26,308 bases of DNA from Deltaproteobacteria bacterium (GCA_021788685.1 JAJYKH010000003.1:1-26308); one strand, 5' to 3'. Counted from the stretch's first letter, positions 6,906-14,563 are shown. Notes: generated from the sequence alone by a model not told the origin. A program made the numbers and translations.

Positions 6906-8267
6906 TCAGCCGGCGGCCACCATGTCCGTTCGGCGGCGGTAGAGGCAGAGCCGGTTCTTGGCCAGGCGGCCCAGCCCGAAGTAGGCGAACCCGGCCTCCT
7001 GCATCCGTTTGGGCTCGTAGACGTTCCGCAGGTCGATGAAAATCGGCGTCTTCATCCCGTCCCTGATCCGGTCCAGGTCAAGCGCCCGATATTGGTTCCA
7101 CTCGGTCATCAGCACGACGGCATCGGCCCCTTCGCAGGCGGCGTAAGCGTTTTCGACGAATTGGTACTCGGGGAAGATCTTCATCGCCTCCTTGATCCCC
7201 TGGGGATCATGGATCTGCAGCCTGGCCCCTTTCTCGTGGAGCACCGGAAGAATGGTGAGGGCCGGCGCTTCGCGCAGGTCGTCCGTCTCCGGCTTGAAGG
7301 TGATGCCGAGCACCCCGATGGTCTTGCCCGCTTCCGATCCGCCCAGGGCATCACGGATTTTCTTGATCATTCTCCCCTTCTGGGCGGCGTTCACCTCCAC
7401 GGCGGCCTCCACCAGCCGCATGGAGCTGCCGTGCTCCTGGGCGATCCGCAAGAGGGCCAAAGTATCCTTGGGGAAGCAGGAGCCGCCGTACCCCGGCCCC
7501 GGATGCAGGAATTTGCTGCCGATCCGGCCATCGAGCCCCACCCCGGTCGCGAGTGCTTTGACATCCGCCCCCACCGTCTCGCACAAGTTGGCCATCTCGT
7601 TGATGAAGCTGATCTTGACCGCCAGGAAGGCATTGCAGGCATACTTGATGAGCTCGGCCGTTTCGAGGGTAGTCACCACGATGGGGGTGGCGTTCAGGTA
7701 CAGGGGATTGTAGATCTCCCGCAGGACCTCCGCCGCCCGCTCGCTGTCGGTGCCGATCACCACCCGGTCCGGCCGCATGAAATCGGTAATGGCGGCCCCT
7801 TCGCGCAGGAACTCTGGGTTGGAGACCACGTCGAACTGGGCGTCCGGGTTGGTCTCTTTGATGATCCGGCCCACCTGCCGGCCGGTCCCCACCGGCACCG
7901 TGCTCTTGTCGATCACCACCGTATACTGCTTGATGCAGCCGGCGATCTCGCGGGCCGCCTCGTAAATGTAGGAGAGGTCCGCATAGCCGTTGCCCCGCCG
8001 CTGGGAGGGGGTGCCGACCGCGATGAAGACCGCCTGGGCGCGTGCCATGGCGGCAGCGAGATCGGTCGTGAACCGCAGCCGCCCGCCCTTCACGTTCTTT
8101 TCGACCATGGCCTCCAGGCCCGGTTCGTAGATCGGAATGCGGCCCTGCTCCAGGAGCTCGATCTTCGCCCGGTCCTTGTCCATGCAAGTGACATCGTGTC
8201 CGAACTCGGATAGGCAGGTGCCGCTCACCAAGCCGACGTAGCCCGTTCCGATCATGGCAATGTTCAT
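6906..8267 (-). CDS. ugd: UDP-glucose 6-dehydrogenase
   Basis: This cytoplasmic enzyme oxidises UDP-glucose to UDP-glucuronate with two NAD+, supplying acidic sugar for the EPS. The protein has 453 residues, normal for the family. It starts with the Rossmann motif IGTGYVGLVSG (6-16). It then has YEPGLE, FIAVGTP, DKSTVPVGTG (120-129), SNPEFLREG, the central helix LIKYACNAFLA with Lys208, and the catalytic GGSCFPKDT with Cys264 and Lys267. The C-terminal UDP-binding domain has GITFKPETDDLREAPA. The ATG is preceded by a clear AGGAG about 8 nt upstream. It lies 67 bp after the epimerase gene and the two products act in sequence. A perfect TATAAT lies just upstream, so ugd may also have its own promoter. 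Confidence 0.96.
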   Translation of the reverse strand: MNIAMIGTGYVGLVSGTCLSEFGHDVTCMDKDRAKIELLEQGRIPIYEPGLEAMVEKNVKGGRLRFTTDLAAAMARAQAVFIAVGTPSQRRGNGYADLSYIYEAAREIAGCIKQYTVVIDKSTVPVGTGRQVGRIIKETNPDAQFDVVSNPEFLREGAAITDFMRPDRVVIGTDSERAAEVLREIYNPLYLNATPIVVTTLETAELIKYACNAFLAVKISFINEMANLCETVGADVKALATGVGLDGRIGSKFLHPGPGYGGSCFPKDTLALLRIAQEHGSSMRLVEAAVEVNAAQKGRMIKKIRDALGGSEAGKTIGVLGITFKPETDDLREAPALTILPVLHEKGARLQIHDPQGIKEAMKIFPEYQFVENAYAACEGADAVVLMTEWNQYRALDLDRIRDGMKTPIFIDLRNVYEPKRMQEAGFAYFGLGRLAKNRLCLYRRRTDMVAAG

Positions 8268-8290
8268 AAATCTGATCTCCTTGCTGGAAG

Positions 8291-8319
8291 ATTATACGGA
8301 AACAATTCGAAAAAACGGA
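8291..8319 (-). promoter_or_regulatory. Possible sigma-70 promoter of ugd
   Basis: The minus strand has a perfect -10 TATAAT at 8296-8291, about 23 nt before the ugd ATG. The -35 region (8319-8314) is poor and T-rich. The start point would leave a very short leader containing only the ribosome site. Confidence 0.3.
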
Positions 8320-8334
8320 AGAAATTTTTTCTGG

Positions 8335-9393
8335 TCAGTTGCGGCTGCCGGCCCCGCCCGCCTCCGCCAAGCCAACCCGGTAGTGATCGCGATACCAGGA
8401 AATGAAGTGCGCGAGCCCCTCCTCCACGGGGGTATCGGGCCGGAACCCCACGTCCCGGCTCAGATCGTCCACGTCCGCGTAGGTGCCCCGCACATCCCCC
8501 GGCTGCATGGGAAGGAAATTCTTCACCGCCTTCCTGCCCAGGCAATTCTCCAGGACCTCGATGAAGTGCAGCAAATCGACCTGCTTGTTGTTGCCGATGT
8601 TGTAAAGGCGATAGGCGGCAGAGCTGGTCCCCGGGTCTGCCCGCTCCGCATCCCATGCGGGATCGGGCTGGGGCGGACGGCGGATCACCTGCCACACCCC
8701 CTCGATGATGTCGTCGATGTAGGTGAAGTCCCGTTTCATCCGGCCGTGGTTGAAGACGTCGATGGGCCGGCCTTCGAGGATGGCCTTCGTGAAGAGGAAA
8801 TACGCCATGTCGGGCCGCCCCCACGGACCGTAGACGGTGAAGAACCGCAGGCCGGTTGCGGGCAGACCGTAGAGATGGCTGTAGCTGTGGGCCATCAGCT
8901 CGTTGGCCTTCTTGGTGGCGGCATAGAGGGAAACGGGGTGGTCGACGTTGTGGTGGACCGAAAACGGCACCCGGGTGTTGGCCCCGTACACCGAGCTCGA
9001 GGAGGCGAAGACGAGGTGCCCGACCCCGGTGTGCCGGCAACCCTCCAGGACATTGCCGAACCCCACCAGGTTGGTGTCGATGTAGGCTTGGGGGTTCTTG
9101 AGCGAATAGCGGACCCCCGCCTGGGCGGCGAGGTTCACCACGGCGGCAAAACGATTGGCAGCGAAAAGCCCTTCCATGCTTGCCCGGTCCGCCAGGTCCA
9201 GCCGGACGAACCGGAACCCTTTCTCATGGTGGAGAAGGTCGAGGCGGGCCTGTTTGAGCCCGGGATCGTAGTATGTGTTGAGGTTGTCGAGGCCAACGAC
9301 CTCGATTCCCTCCGCAAGGAGCTTCCGGCAAAGGAAAAAACCGATGAAGCCGGCGGCTCCGGTCACCAGCACCTTATCCAATTTCATGTGCAT
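8335..9393 (-). CDS. UDP-glucuronate 4-epimerase-like NAD-dependent sugar epimerase
   Basis: This short-chain dehydrogenase/reductase enzyme of 352 residues probably interconverts UDP-glucuronate and UDP-galacturonate. It has the NAD motif TGAAGFIG (11-18), DNLNTYYDPGLKQARL as in UDP-GlcA epimerases, NLAAQAGVRYSL, the catalytic SSSSVYG (131-137) with Tyr157 and Lys161 (SLYAATKKANE), RFFTVYGPWGRPDMAYF, and FNHGRMKRDFTYIDDI. These last blocks are typical of the 4-epimerases of capsule loci. The close link to ugd supports this substrate, although a UDP-glucose 4-epimerase function cannot be fully excluded. Two ATGs, at 9393 and 9387, are possible starts and neither has a strong ribosome site. 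A weak sigma-70 promoter lies about 100 bp upstream. Confidence 0.93.
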   Translation of the reverse strand: MHMKLDKVLVTGAAGFIGFFLCRKLLAEGIEVVGLDNLNTYYDPGLKQARLDLLHHEKGFRFVRLDLADRASMEGLFAANRFAAVVNLAAQAGVRYSLKNPQAYIDTNLVGFGNVLEGCRHTGVGHLVFASSSSVYGANTRVPFSVHHNVDHPVSLYAATKKANELMAHSYSHLYGLPATGLRFFTVYGPWGRPDMAYFLFTKAILEGRPIDVFNHGRMKRDFTYIDDIIEGVWQVIRRPPQPDPAWDAERADPGTSSAAYRLYNIGNNKQVDLLHFIEVLENCLGRKAVKNFLPMQPGDVRGTYADVDDLSRDVGFRPDTPVEEGLAHFISWYRDHYRVGLAEAGGAGSRN

Positions 9394-9488
9394 CGCCGAT
9401 TGTGATCTGGTTCCTTCCGGGCTGCCCCGAGCCCTCGGAAGAAGTTGGCCGTACCTGGACGGAAAGGCGTTAAATTCGAGGCTGAATT

Positions 9489-9518
9489 ATTGTAGGGAAA
9501 TATCTTTCCGTTTGTACA
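9489..9518 (-). promoter_or_regulatory. Possible sigma-70 promoter of the epimerase-ugd genes
   Basis: On the minus strand, -10 TACAAT (9494-9489) is 18 bp after -35 TGTACA (9518-9513; 4 of 6 matches). Transcription would start near 9482, about 90 nt before the epimerase ATG. The surrounding sequence is locally AT-rich, unlike the rest of the gap. Confidence 0.35.
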
Positions 9519-9813
9519 GCGAATGTTGGTGGTTTGCAATGCCTTCCGGAAGCCATGGGGAGACAAGGGAACGCCGGCTGGACGACACGGACGCTTTTTC
9601 CCCTTGCAAAACCGGGAAGCTGCTTCGGAAAACGGAAGAGAAAGGCGGACGGATGGCTGCCCGGTGGACTTCGGATTGGGGCGGCCGGACGGCCGTCACA
9701 TCGAAAGAGAGGGGGGCGGTGGGCGGGTGGTGCCTTTGCCCTGAATGGGGGGCCACCTATATTCATGGGCTCGCCGCCTCTGCTAAGGTTTCTCGCTCTC
9801 TATCCCCGCCTTG

Positions 9814-9843
9814 AAAAGGAAAAGGGCCGCCCGCAGGCAGCCC
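9814..9843 (-). terminator. Rho-independent terminator of the PEP-CTERM gene
   Basis: On the minus strand GGGCTGCC, loop TGCG, GGCGGCCC (one G-U pair) is followed directly by TTTTCCTTTTC. It starts about 25 nt after the PEP-CTERM stop codon and isolates that gene from the epimerase gene. Confidence 0.8.
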
Positions 9844-9867
9844 TCGAATATAATTGCAATCGTTAGA

Positions 9868-10623
9868 TTAGCACTTTTTCCTCTTGCGGAGGTTGGTGCC
9901 GGCAAGTCCGGCCAGCCCGGAACCGAAGAGCAGCATAGTTGCTGGCTCGGGGACGGGGGCGGGAGCGTTTTGATGAGCCGTATATGCTATGACATTGTCT
10001 ACCAGGCCTGGACCCGAATCATGGTAATTGGATGTTGTGAGCCCGCTATACATAATATAGCCGGAGCCATAGCTCCTGCCTGCAACTGTTGCATCACCGT
10101 CGTCGTTGACCATGAAGGTGGTCAGTCCAGCACCCGTCACGTAATCATGGGAAAGGTAGTTTCCAGTCTGATAGGTTGGGGTAGGGGAAAAAGTGAACGC
10201 CGCCATACCGTCAGCAGTGAGAGTGCCGCCATTGCTCAATTCAGCCTGGGGACCGGAAATTGTTGCTGGGCCAAAGGTAACCGGATCTCTATACCAACTG
10301 GCGGACTGGAGCAGTAAATTGCCGCCATCGTTAACCCATGACAAGACATCAGCATAATGGGTATTGACGTAAGAGGCAAATGTTCCATCCGTTCCGTCCC
10401 CACCTTCAAGCATGACAAATGAGTTTGCAGCATTGAAGATGTTCGCTGGAGTTGCCGCTCCATACGTATAGCTCACGTAATTGCCGGCACCGAAGACATC
10501 GTCAAAATTTGCGCTCTCGTCATATCCCCAAGGGTTATCTGAAACGAGGACGGGAGTGGCATGCGCCGTTACTGCCCCTGCCAATATCAACCAACTTGCC
10601 AACCCTGCATAAAGCTTTTTCAT
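9868..10623 (-). CDS. PEP-CTERM sorting-signal protein (exosortase substrate)
   Basis: This is a secreted protein of 251 residues. It has an N-terminal signal peptide (KKLYAGLASWLILAGAV, likely cut after AHA at about residue 22), a 195-residue extracellular domain and a full PEP-CTERM tail. The tail comprises VPEPATM (224-230), a hydrophobic helix LLFGSGLAGLAG and the basic end NLRKRKKC. XrtA should cleave within this tail. The body alternates strands and helices (NSFVMLEGG, VLSWVNDGGNLLLQSA, GSGYIMYSGLTTSNYH, LVDNVIAYTAH) in a way that recalls glutamine-amidotransferase-like or ThuA-like Rossmann folds; this is only a pattern judgement. The ATG at 10623 was preferred to 10641 because GGAGGA lies 8 nt before it and the earlier ATG would overlap that site. 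It is a single-gene unit with its own -24/-12 promoter and terminator. Confidence 0.93.
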   Translation of the reverse strand: MKKLYAGLASWLILAGAVTAHATPVLVSDNPWGYDESANFDDVFGAGNYVSYTYGAATPANIFNAANSFVMLEGGDGTDGTFASYVNTHYADVLSWVNDGGNLLLQSASWYRDPVTFGPATISGPQAELSNGGTLTADGMAAFTFSPTPTYQTGNYLSHDYVTGAGLTTFMVNDDGDATVAGRSYGSGYIMYSGLTTSNYHDSGPGLVDNVIAYTAHQNAPAPVPEPATMLLFGSGLAGLAGTNLRKRKKC

Positions 10624-10894
10624 TTGACATTCCTCCTTCATCTTTTTTCAAGAAATGGTGTTTTTGACCTTCTCCTCGAAGGTTGCCTCCTCTGCCCATA
10701 CTGCTGTCCTTCCAGCGTCTAAAAGGATGTAAGGGAAAGCCACCGCTTCCGCCTCAACCTATACCACCCAAAACGATCGTTAGGCCATTGGCGAGCTCGC
10801 CGCCGGTGAGCTGCAGGCAACGGGCGCTGTCATTACAGCAATTTCCAGCCCATAAACACCTAGGCCCGAGCAGCATAATGGTCATCGCCTTCAA

Positions 10895-10910
10895 GCATTG
10901 ATCGTGCCAA
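10895..10910 (-). promoter_or_regulatory. Sigma-54 (-24/-12) promoter of the PEP-CTERM gene
   Basis: The minus strand reads TTGGCACGATCAATGC followed by TT. It matches YTGGCACG-N4-TTGCW at every position except one A for T, with the GG and GC at the required spacing. The start would be near 10883, leaving a leader of about 260 nt before the ATG at 10623. Sigma-54 control of PEP-CTERM genes is known from other XrtA systems. Confidence 0.72.
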
Positions 10911-10988
10911 GCCTTTGAGTTACCTTGTTTTGTAGAAAAGAGAGGCTTTTCTGTAACTGCTGGCGGGGTACCATTGCAAGGGAGGAGA

Positions 10989-11018
10989 TGAAATGCCCCA
11001 CTTCAGTGGGGCATTTCA
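10989..11018. promoter_or_regulatory. Perfect 13-bp inverted repeat, possible enhancer site
   Basis: The arms are TGAAATGCCCCAC and its exact reverse complement around the loop TTCA. No T run follows on either strand, so it is not a standard terminator. Its centre lies about 120 bp upstream of the predicted -24/-12 start, the usual place for a sigma-54 activator's binding site. On the plus strand it is also preceded by GGGAGGAG and overlaps an ATG, but that frame has no credible product. Confidence 0.5.
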
Positions 11019-11070
11019 CCAATACCAAAGATTTTTTCGCAGTGCCCCCTGTGGGCTCTTGGAGCGATCC

Positions 11071-11117
11071 ACAAACAGCAAGGGCGAGAAGGGAATTTTC
11101 CCTTTTCGCCCTTGCTG
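11071..11117 (-). terminator. Rho-independent terminator after glmS
   Basis: A 20-bp stem (CAGCAAGGGCGA arms at 11076-11095 and 11098-11117, one mismatch) with a 2-nt turn is followed on the minus strand by TTTGT. It lies about 35 nt after the glmS stop codon and probably ends the export operon. Confidence 0.75.
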
Positions 11118-11153
11118 ACCTGTATCTTAATTATGAAGGAGGTATTCTGCCGG

Positions 11154-12995
11154 TTACTCCACGGTCACGCTCTTGGCCAGGTTCCGGGGCTGGTCGACGT
11201 CGCAGCCCCGGAGGACCGCGATCTGGTAAGCCAAAAGCTGCAGGGGGATGGCATAGAGGATGGGGTTCAGCTCCTGGTGCACTACCGGCATCTCGATGGC
11301 CTGATCGGTGATCTTCCGGAGGGCCCGGTCGCCCTTGCTCCCCACCACGATCAACCGGCCGAGCCGCGCCCTCACTTCCTCAACGTTCGAGACCACCTTC
11401 TCGTAAACATGGTCCCGGGGGACCAGGGCGAGCACCGGCATTTCCCGGTCGATGAGGGCGATGGGGCCGTGCTTCAGCTCACCGGCCGCATACCCTTCGG
11501 CATGAATATAAGAGATTTCCTTGAGCTTGAGTGCCCCTTCCAGGGCAATCGGGTACATGCTGCCGCGGCCGAGGTAGAGAAAATCCCGGCTGGCGGCGTA
11601 TTCCCGGGCCAGGGGCTCGATCTCCTCCTGCAGGCGGGGCAGCTCGGTTTCGAGAAGGGCCGGCAGCTCCACCAGGGCGGCGCCGAGCTCCCGGCTCGCC
11701 TCGGGCGCCACCGTCTCCTTCAGCTGCCCCAGGGAGAGGGTGAGCAGCAGGAGGGCGGCCAGCTGGCTGGTGAAGGCCTTGGTGGAGGCCACCCCGATCT
11801 CCGGCCCGGCATGGGTGTAAATGGTGCCGTGGGCCTCCCGGGTCATGGTGCTGCCCACCACGTTGCAGATCGCGATCACCCGGGCGCCCATTTTCTTGGC
11901 CAGCCTGAGACCGGCCAGGGTATCGGCGGTCTCCCCGGACTGGGAGATGAGGATCACCAGGGAGCTTTCGTCGAGCAGCAGCCTGCGGTAGCGGAATTCC
12001 GAGGCGATGTCCACCTCCACCGGGATCCCCGCCCACTTTTCCAGCCAGTACTTGCCCACCAGGGCTGCATGCCAGGAGGTGCCGCAGGCCACCAGGACGA
12101 TGCGGCGGATCGCCTCCGCCTCCTGCCGGCCGAGCCCCAGCTCGCTAAAGCGGACCAGCCCGCTCTCGGCGTCGAGGCGGCCCCGGATGGTGTTGAGAAC
12201 CGACTGGGGCTGCTCGAAGATTTCCTTGAGCATGAAATGCTTGTAGCCGGCCTTCTCCGCCATGCCGGCGTTCCAGTCGATGGTCCGGGTTTCCTTTTTC
12301 ACCCGGCGGCCGGAGTGGAGCTTCATCACCTCCCACCCCCCGGGACGGAGCACCGCGAGCTCTTCGTCGTCCAGGAACACCATCTGCCGGGTAAAGGGCA
12401 GGAGGGCCGGAATATCGGAGGCGAGCAGGCAGCCGCCCCCCTCCTGGATGCCGAGGACGAGGGGACTCTGGTTGCGGACGGCCACCAGGGTATCGGGTTG
12501 CCCGGCCCACATGACCCCGAGGGCGAACGAGCCGTGCACCTTCTTGAGGGCCTTGGTTACCGCCTTGGCGAGGTCGCCGTTCAGACTCTCTTCGATGAGG
12601 TGGGCGAGCACCTCGGTATCGGTGTCGGAGGAAAAGAGGTGCCCCTTCTGCTGGAGCTCCTCCCGCAAGGATTGATAATTCTCGATGATTCCATTGTGCA
12701 CCACCACCAGCTCGCCCGTGCAGTCGCAGTGGGGATGGGCGTTTCTCTCGGTGGGTGCCCCATGGGTGGCCCAGCGCGTGTGCCCCAAGCCGATGTGGCT
12801 CAGGACGTCCCGCTGGCCGTCGATCTTTTCCTCCAGCCGGGCGAGCTTGCCCTCGCAGCGATGCTTGCAGAGCTTGCCTTCGTAGAGGTAAACGATGCCG
12901 GAGGAGTCATACCCGCGGTACTCGAGCTTTTTCAGGCCTTCGAGGATGATCGGGACCACCCGCATGCTGCCCACGTAACCGACGATGCCGCACAT
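11154..12995 (-). CDS. glmS: Glutamine-fructose-6-phosphate aminotransferase (isomerizing)
   Basis: This enzyme makes glucosamine-6-phosphate from fructose-6-phosphate and glutamine, the entry to UDP-GlcNAc and amino-sugar EPS. At 613 residues it has the normal length. It opens MCGIVGYVG with the N-terminal nucleophile Cys2, followed by HTRWATHG, NGIIENY and SDTDTE of the glutaminase domain. Two SIS domains follow (CGTSWHAALVGKYWLE, SQSGETADT, STKAFTSQ, then GRGSMYPIALEGALKLKE and AEGYAAGELKHGPIA), and the conserved tail is RNLAKSVTVE. The ATG at 12995 has a strong purine ribosome site (AGGGGG); the frame remains open upstream but lacks one. It follows the sugar transferase by 59 bp in the same direction, so it is likely the last gene of the export operon. 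No glmS ribozyme is seen and the leader is too short for one. Confidence 0.97.
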   Translation of the reverse strand: MCGIVGYVGSMRVVPIILEGLKKLEYRGYDSSGIVYLYEGKLCKHRCEGKLARLEEKIDGQRDVLSHIGLGHTRWATHGAPTERNAHPHCDCTGELVVVHNGIIENYQSLREELQQKGHLFSSDTDTEVLAHLIEESLNGDLAKAVTKALKKVHGSFALGVMWAGQPDTLVAVRNQSPLVLGIQEGGGCLLASDIPALLPFTRQMVFLDDEELAVLRPGGWEVMKLHSGRRVKKETRTIDWNAGMAEKAGYKHFMLKEIFEQPQSVLNTIRGRLDAESGLVRFSELGLGRQEAEAIRRIVLVACGTSWHAALVGKYWLEKWAGIPVEVDIASEFRYRRLLLDESSLVILISQSGETADTLAGLRLAKKMGARVIAICNVVGSTMTREAHGTIYTHAGPEIGVASTKAFTSQLAALLLLTLSLGQLKETVAPEASRELGAALVELPALLETELPRLQEEIEPLAREYAASRDFLYLGRGSMYPIALEGALKLKEISYIHAEGYAAGELKHGPIALIDREMPVLALVPRDHVYEKVVSNVEEVRARLGRLIVVGSKGDRALRKITDQAIEMPVVHQELNPILYAIPLQLLAYQIAVLRGCDVDQPRNLAKSVTVE

Positions 12996-13054
12996 CTTTC
13001 CCCCTTGGGAATGAAGAATGAAAGATTTTTCTCTTATTCTGCATTCTCCATTTC

Positions 13055-14425
13055 CTATCGCGCCCCCTGCTGGAAGAGGACCGTCTTGGCGGTCATGAAG
13101 ATGATGCCCAGGTCCATCCGCAGGGACATGTTCTTGATGTAGTAGAGATCGTACTCCAGCTTCCGGAGCGCATCCTCTTCCGAGGCCCCGTAGGGATAAT
13201 TGATCTGCGCCCACCCCGTAATACCCGGTTTTACGTTGTGTCTCAAGCTATAATATGGGATCCTGGCGGCGAGCTGCCCCACGAAGACCGGCCGTTCGGG
13301 CCGCGGCCCCACAAAGCTCATCTCTCCTTTCAACACGTTCCACGTCTGCGGAATCTCGTCGATGCGGACCTTGCGGATGAATTTTCCGAATCGGGTGGTA
13401 CGGTCGTCATCGGCATTGGCCCAGACCGGGCCATTTTTCTCCGCGTCCGTCCGCATGGAGCGGAATTTGACAATCTCGAAGCTTCTCCCTTTCTCGCCCA
13501 CCCGCTCCTGCCGGTAGAAAACGGGGCCGGCCGACTCCAGCTTGATGATTATCGCCGTCACCAGGCAGACGGGCAGCGCCGTGATCAGCCCGGCCAGGGA
13601 AACCGCGATGTCGATCACCCGTTTCACCAGCGCGACGGTGCGGCTTGTTTTGAACCCTTCCGAATAAATGATCCAGGAGGGATTCACCTTTTCGACCATG
13701 ATCTTCCCGGCCAGCCCTTCATAAAAAGTGATGCCGGAGACGATCTGCACTCCCTGGAGCTTGCAGGCCATCAGCTCCTCGATGGGCATCTGCCCCCTCT
13801 TGTCGTCGAGGGTCACCACGATCTTGTGCGCCCGGTGCTCGCGGCAGATCCGGAGGAGGCCTCCCTTCTCGGCCGCCAGGCCCTTCAGCGCCTGAACGGT
13901 CCGGCCGCCGACCCGGGCCGCGATCCGGTACGCGGTGTCCTTTTTCCGGGCGATCTCGGCCGCGATGTTTTCCGCCATGGCGCCTGCGCCCAACAGCACC
14001 ACCGGCTGGGTGAAGAGCTGGCGGTCGAGGACCATGGTGTAGAAGAACCGCCACAGGCCGACCGTGCTGCCGATGACCAGACAGCCCAGCCAGAACACCC
14101 GGGTGGAAATCATCACCGCGGGGAAGAGGAAATAAACGAGCCCCAAGATCATGCAGCCGATGCCCAAGGCCTGGAACAGGCGGGCCAGGGTGTCGGCGAA
14201 ACCCGGCGGCAGGCTCATGTCGTACAGGTCGAAAAGGTACAGACAAAATTGGAAGGTGATGGTGACCAGGATCGCCCTGCTGACCAGCTGGGGCACCCCG
14301 GCCAGCCACTGCTGGCTCTCGTACAGGAGGGAGGTGCTGCCGATGGCGAGAAAAATCAGCATCCCTTCCCCGAGAAAGAAGACCAGGTGACGGGCGGGAT
14401 AATATTTTTTGAAGATCAGGGGCAC
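13055..14425 (-). CDS. Priming sugar transferase, PEP-CTERM/EPS-associated (polyprenyl phosphate glycosyl-1-phosphate transferase)
   Basis: This inner-membrane enzyme of 456 residues should start EPS synthesis by moving a sugar-1-phosphate from a UDP-sugar to undecaprenyl phosphate. It has four N-terminal membrane segments (about 13-130), a cytosolic Rossmann-like part (PVVLLGAGAMAENIA, 141-155), another membrane-associated helix (about 268-295) and the C-terminal bacterial transferase domain. Motifs there are KFRSMRTDAE (320-329), the catalytic Asp356-Glu357 in IDEIPQTWNVLKGEMS, FVGPRPERP (371-379) and VKPGITGWAQINYPYGAS. The last form is typical of the PEP-CTERM-linked subfamily. The start is GTG. 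The only possible ribosome site (AGGA, 10 nt before) lies in the end of the family 2 repeat that abuts the gene. Confidence 0.95.
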   Translation of the reverse strand: MPLIFKKYYPARHLVFFLGEGMLIFLAIGSTSLLYESQQWLAGVPQLVSRAILVTITFQFCLYLFDLYDMSLPPGFADTLARLFQALGIGCMILGLVYFLFPAVMISTRVFWLGCLVIGSTVGLWRFFYTMVLDRQLFTQPVVLLGAGAMAENIAAEIARKKDTAYRIAARVGGRTVQALKGLAAEKGGLLRICREHRAHKIVVTLDDKRGQMPIEELMACKLQGVQIVSGITFYEGLAGKIMVEKVNPSWIIYSEGFKTSRTVALVKRVIDIAVSLAGLITALPVCLVTAIIIKLESAGPVFYRQERVGEKGRSFEIVKFRSMRTDAEKNGPVWANADDDRTTRFGKFIRKVRIDEIPQTWNVLKGEMSFVGPRPERPVFVGQLAARIPYYSLRHNVKPGITGWAQINYPYGASEEDALRKLEYDLYYIKNMSLRMDLGIIFMTAKTVLFQQGAR

Positions 14426-14436
14426 GGCTCAGGAGT

Positions 14437-14563
14437 CCTGAATCCGTGAGCGTTCGTCCGCGTGCCGAGTCCGCGAAGGCGACCGTTCGATTATTGTAAG
14501 GCTATATCGAGCAGTTGCCGACAAAGGAGACGGCGTGCGGACGGACGCCCCGCAGGGCGACGG
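14437..14563 (+). repeat. Dispersed repeat family 2, copy 1
   Basis: It aligns with 23401-23517 in the same orientation. Shared blocks are CCTGAATCCGTGAGCGTTCG, TCCGCGAAGGCG, ACCGTTCGATTAT, CTATATCGA, GCCGACAAAG and TGACGGGTG or CGACGGGTG at the end. Internal arms GCGTTCGTCCGCGTGCCG and its near reverse complement near 14530-14547 give a foldback form. It occupies most of the gap between the kinase and sugar transferase genes and ends 12 bp before the latter's start codon. Confidence 0.8.

Larger units (their letters stand above)
9394..9867. other. 474-bp intergenic region: PEP-CTERM gene terminator and epimerase leader
   Basis: No gene is supported; open frames on both strands lack recognisable products and ribosome sites. 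The region holds the terminator of the upstream PEP-CTERM gene (9814-9843), a candidate sigma-70 promoter (9489-9518) and a G-rich run around 9709-9732 (six G, then short G tracts), which may simply reflect base composition. No family 1-3 repeat is present. Confidence 0.6.
10624..11153. other. 530-bp regulatory region between glmS and the PEP-CTERM gene
   Basis: No gene is supported. Going leftward with transcription it contains the glmS terminator (11071-11117), a 13-bp-arm inverted repeat (10989-11018), a near-consensus -24/-12 promoter (10895-10910) and a leader of about 260 nt. The leader contains self-complementary stretches (for example CACCGGCGG near GAGCTCGCC around 10790-10810), but I could not match it to a known riboswitch class. 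Confidence 0.6.

Noticed and set aside
10624..10883. Cyclic-di-GMP (GEMM) or cyclic AMP-GMP riboswitch
   Set aside because: The characteristic aptamer segments and tetraloop arrangement were not found on the transcribed strand.
10989..11311. Plus-strand frame starting ATGAAATGCCCC with GGGAGGAG upstream
   Set aside because: It reads through the glmS terminator and into glmS in antisense, and the sequence is dictated by the two hairpins.
12996..13054. glmS ribozyme upstream of glmS
   Set aside because: The 59-bp spacer is too short and has none of the conserved ribozyme core; the ribozyme is mostly found in Gram-positive bacteria.
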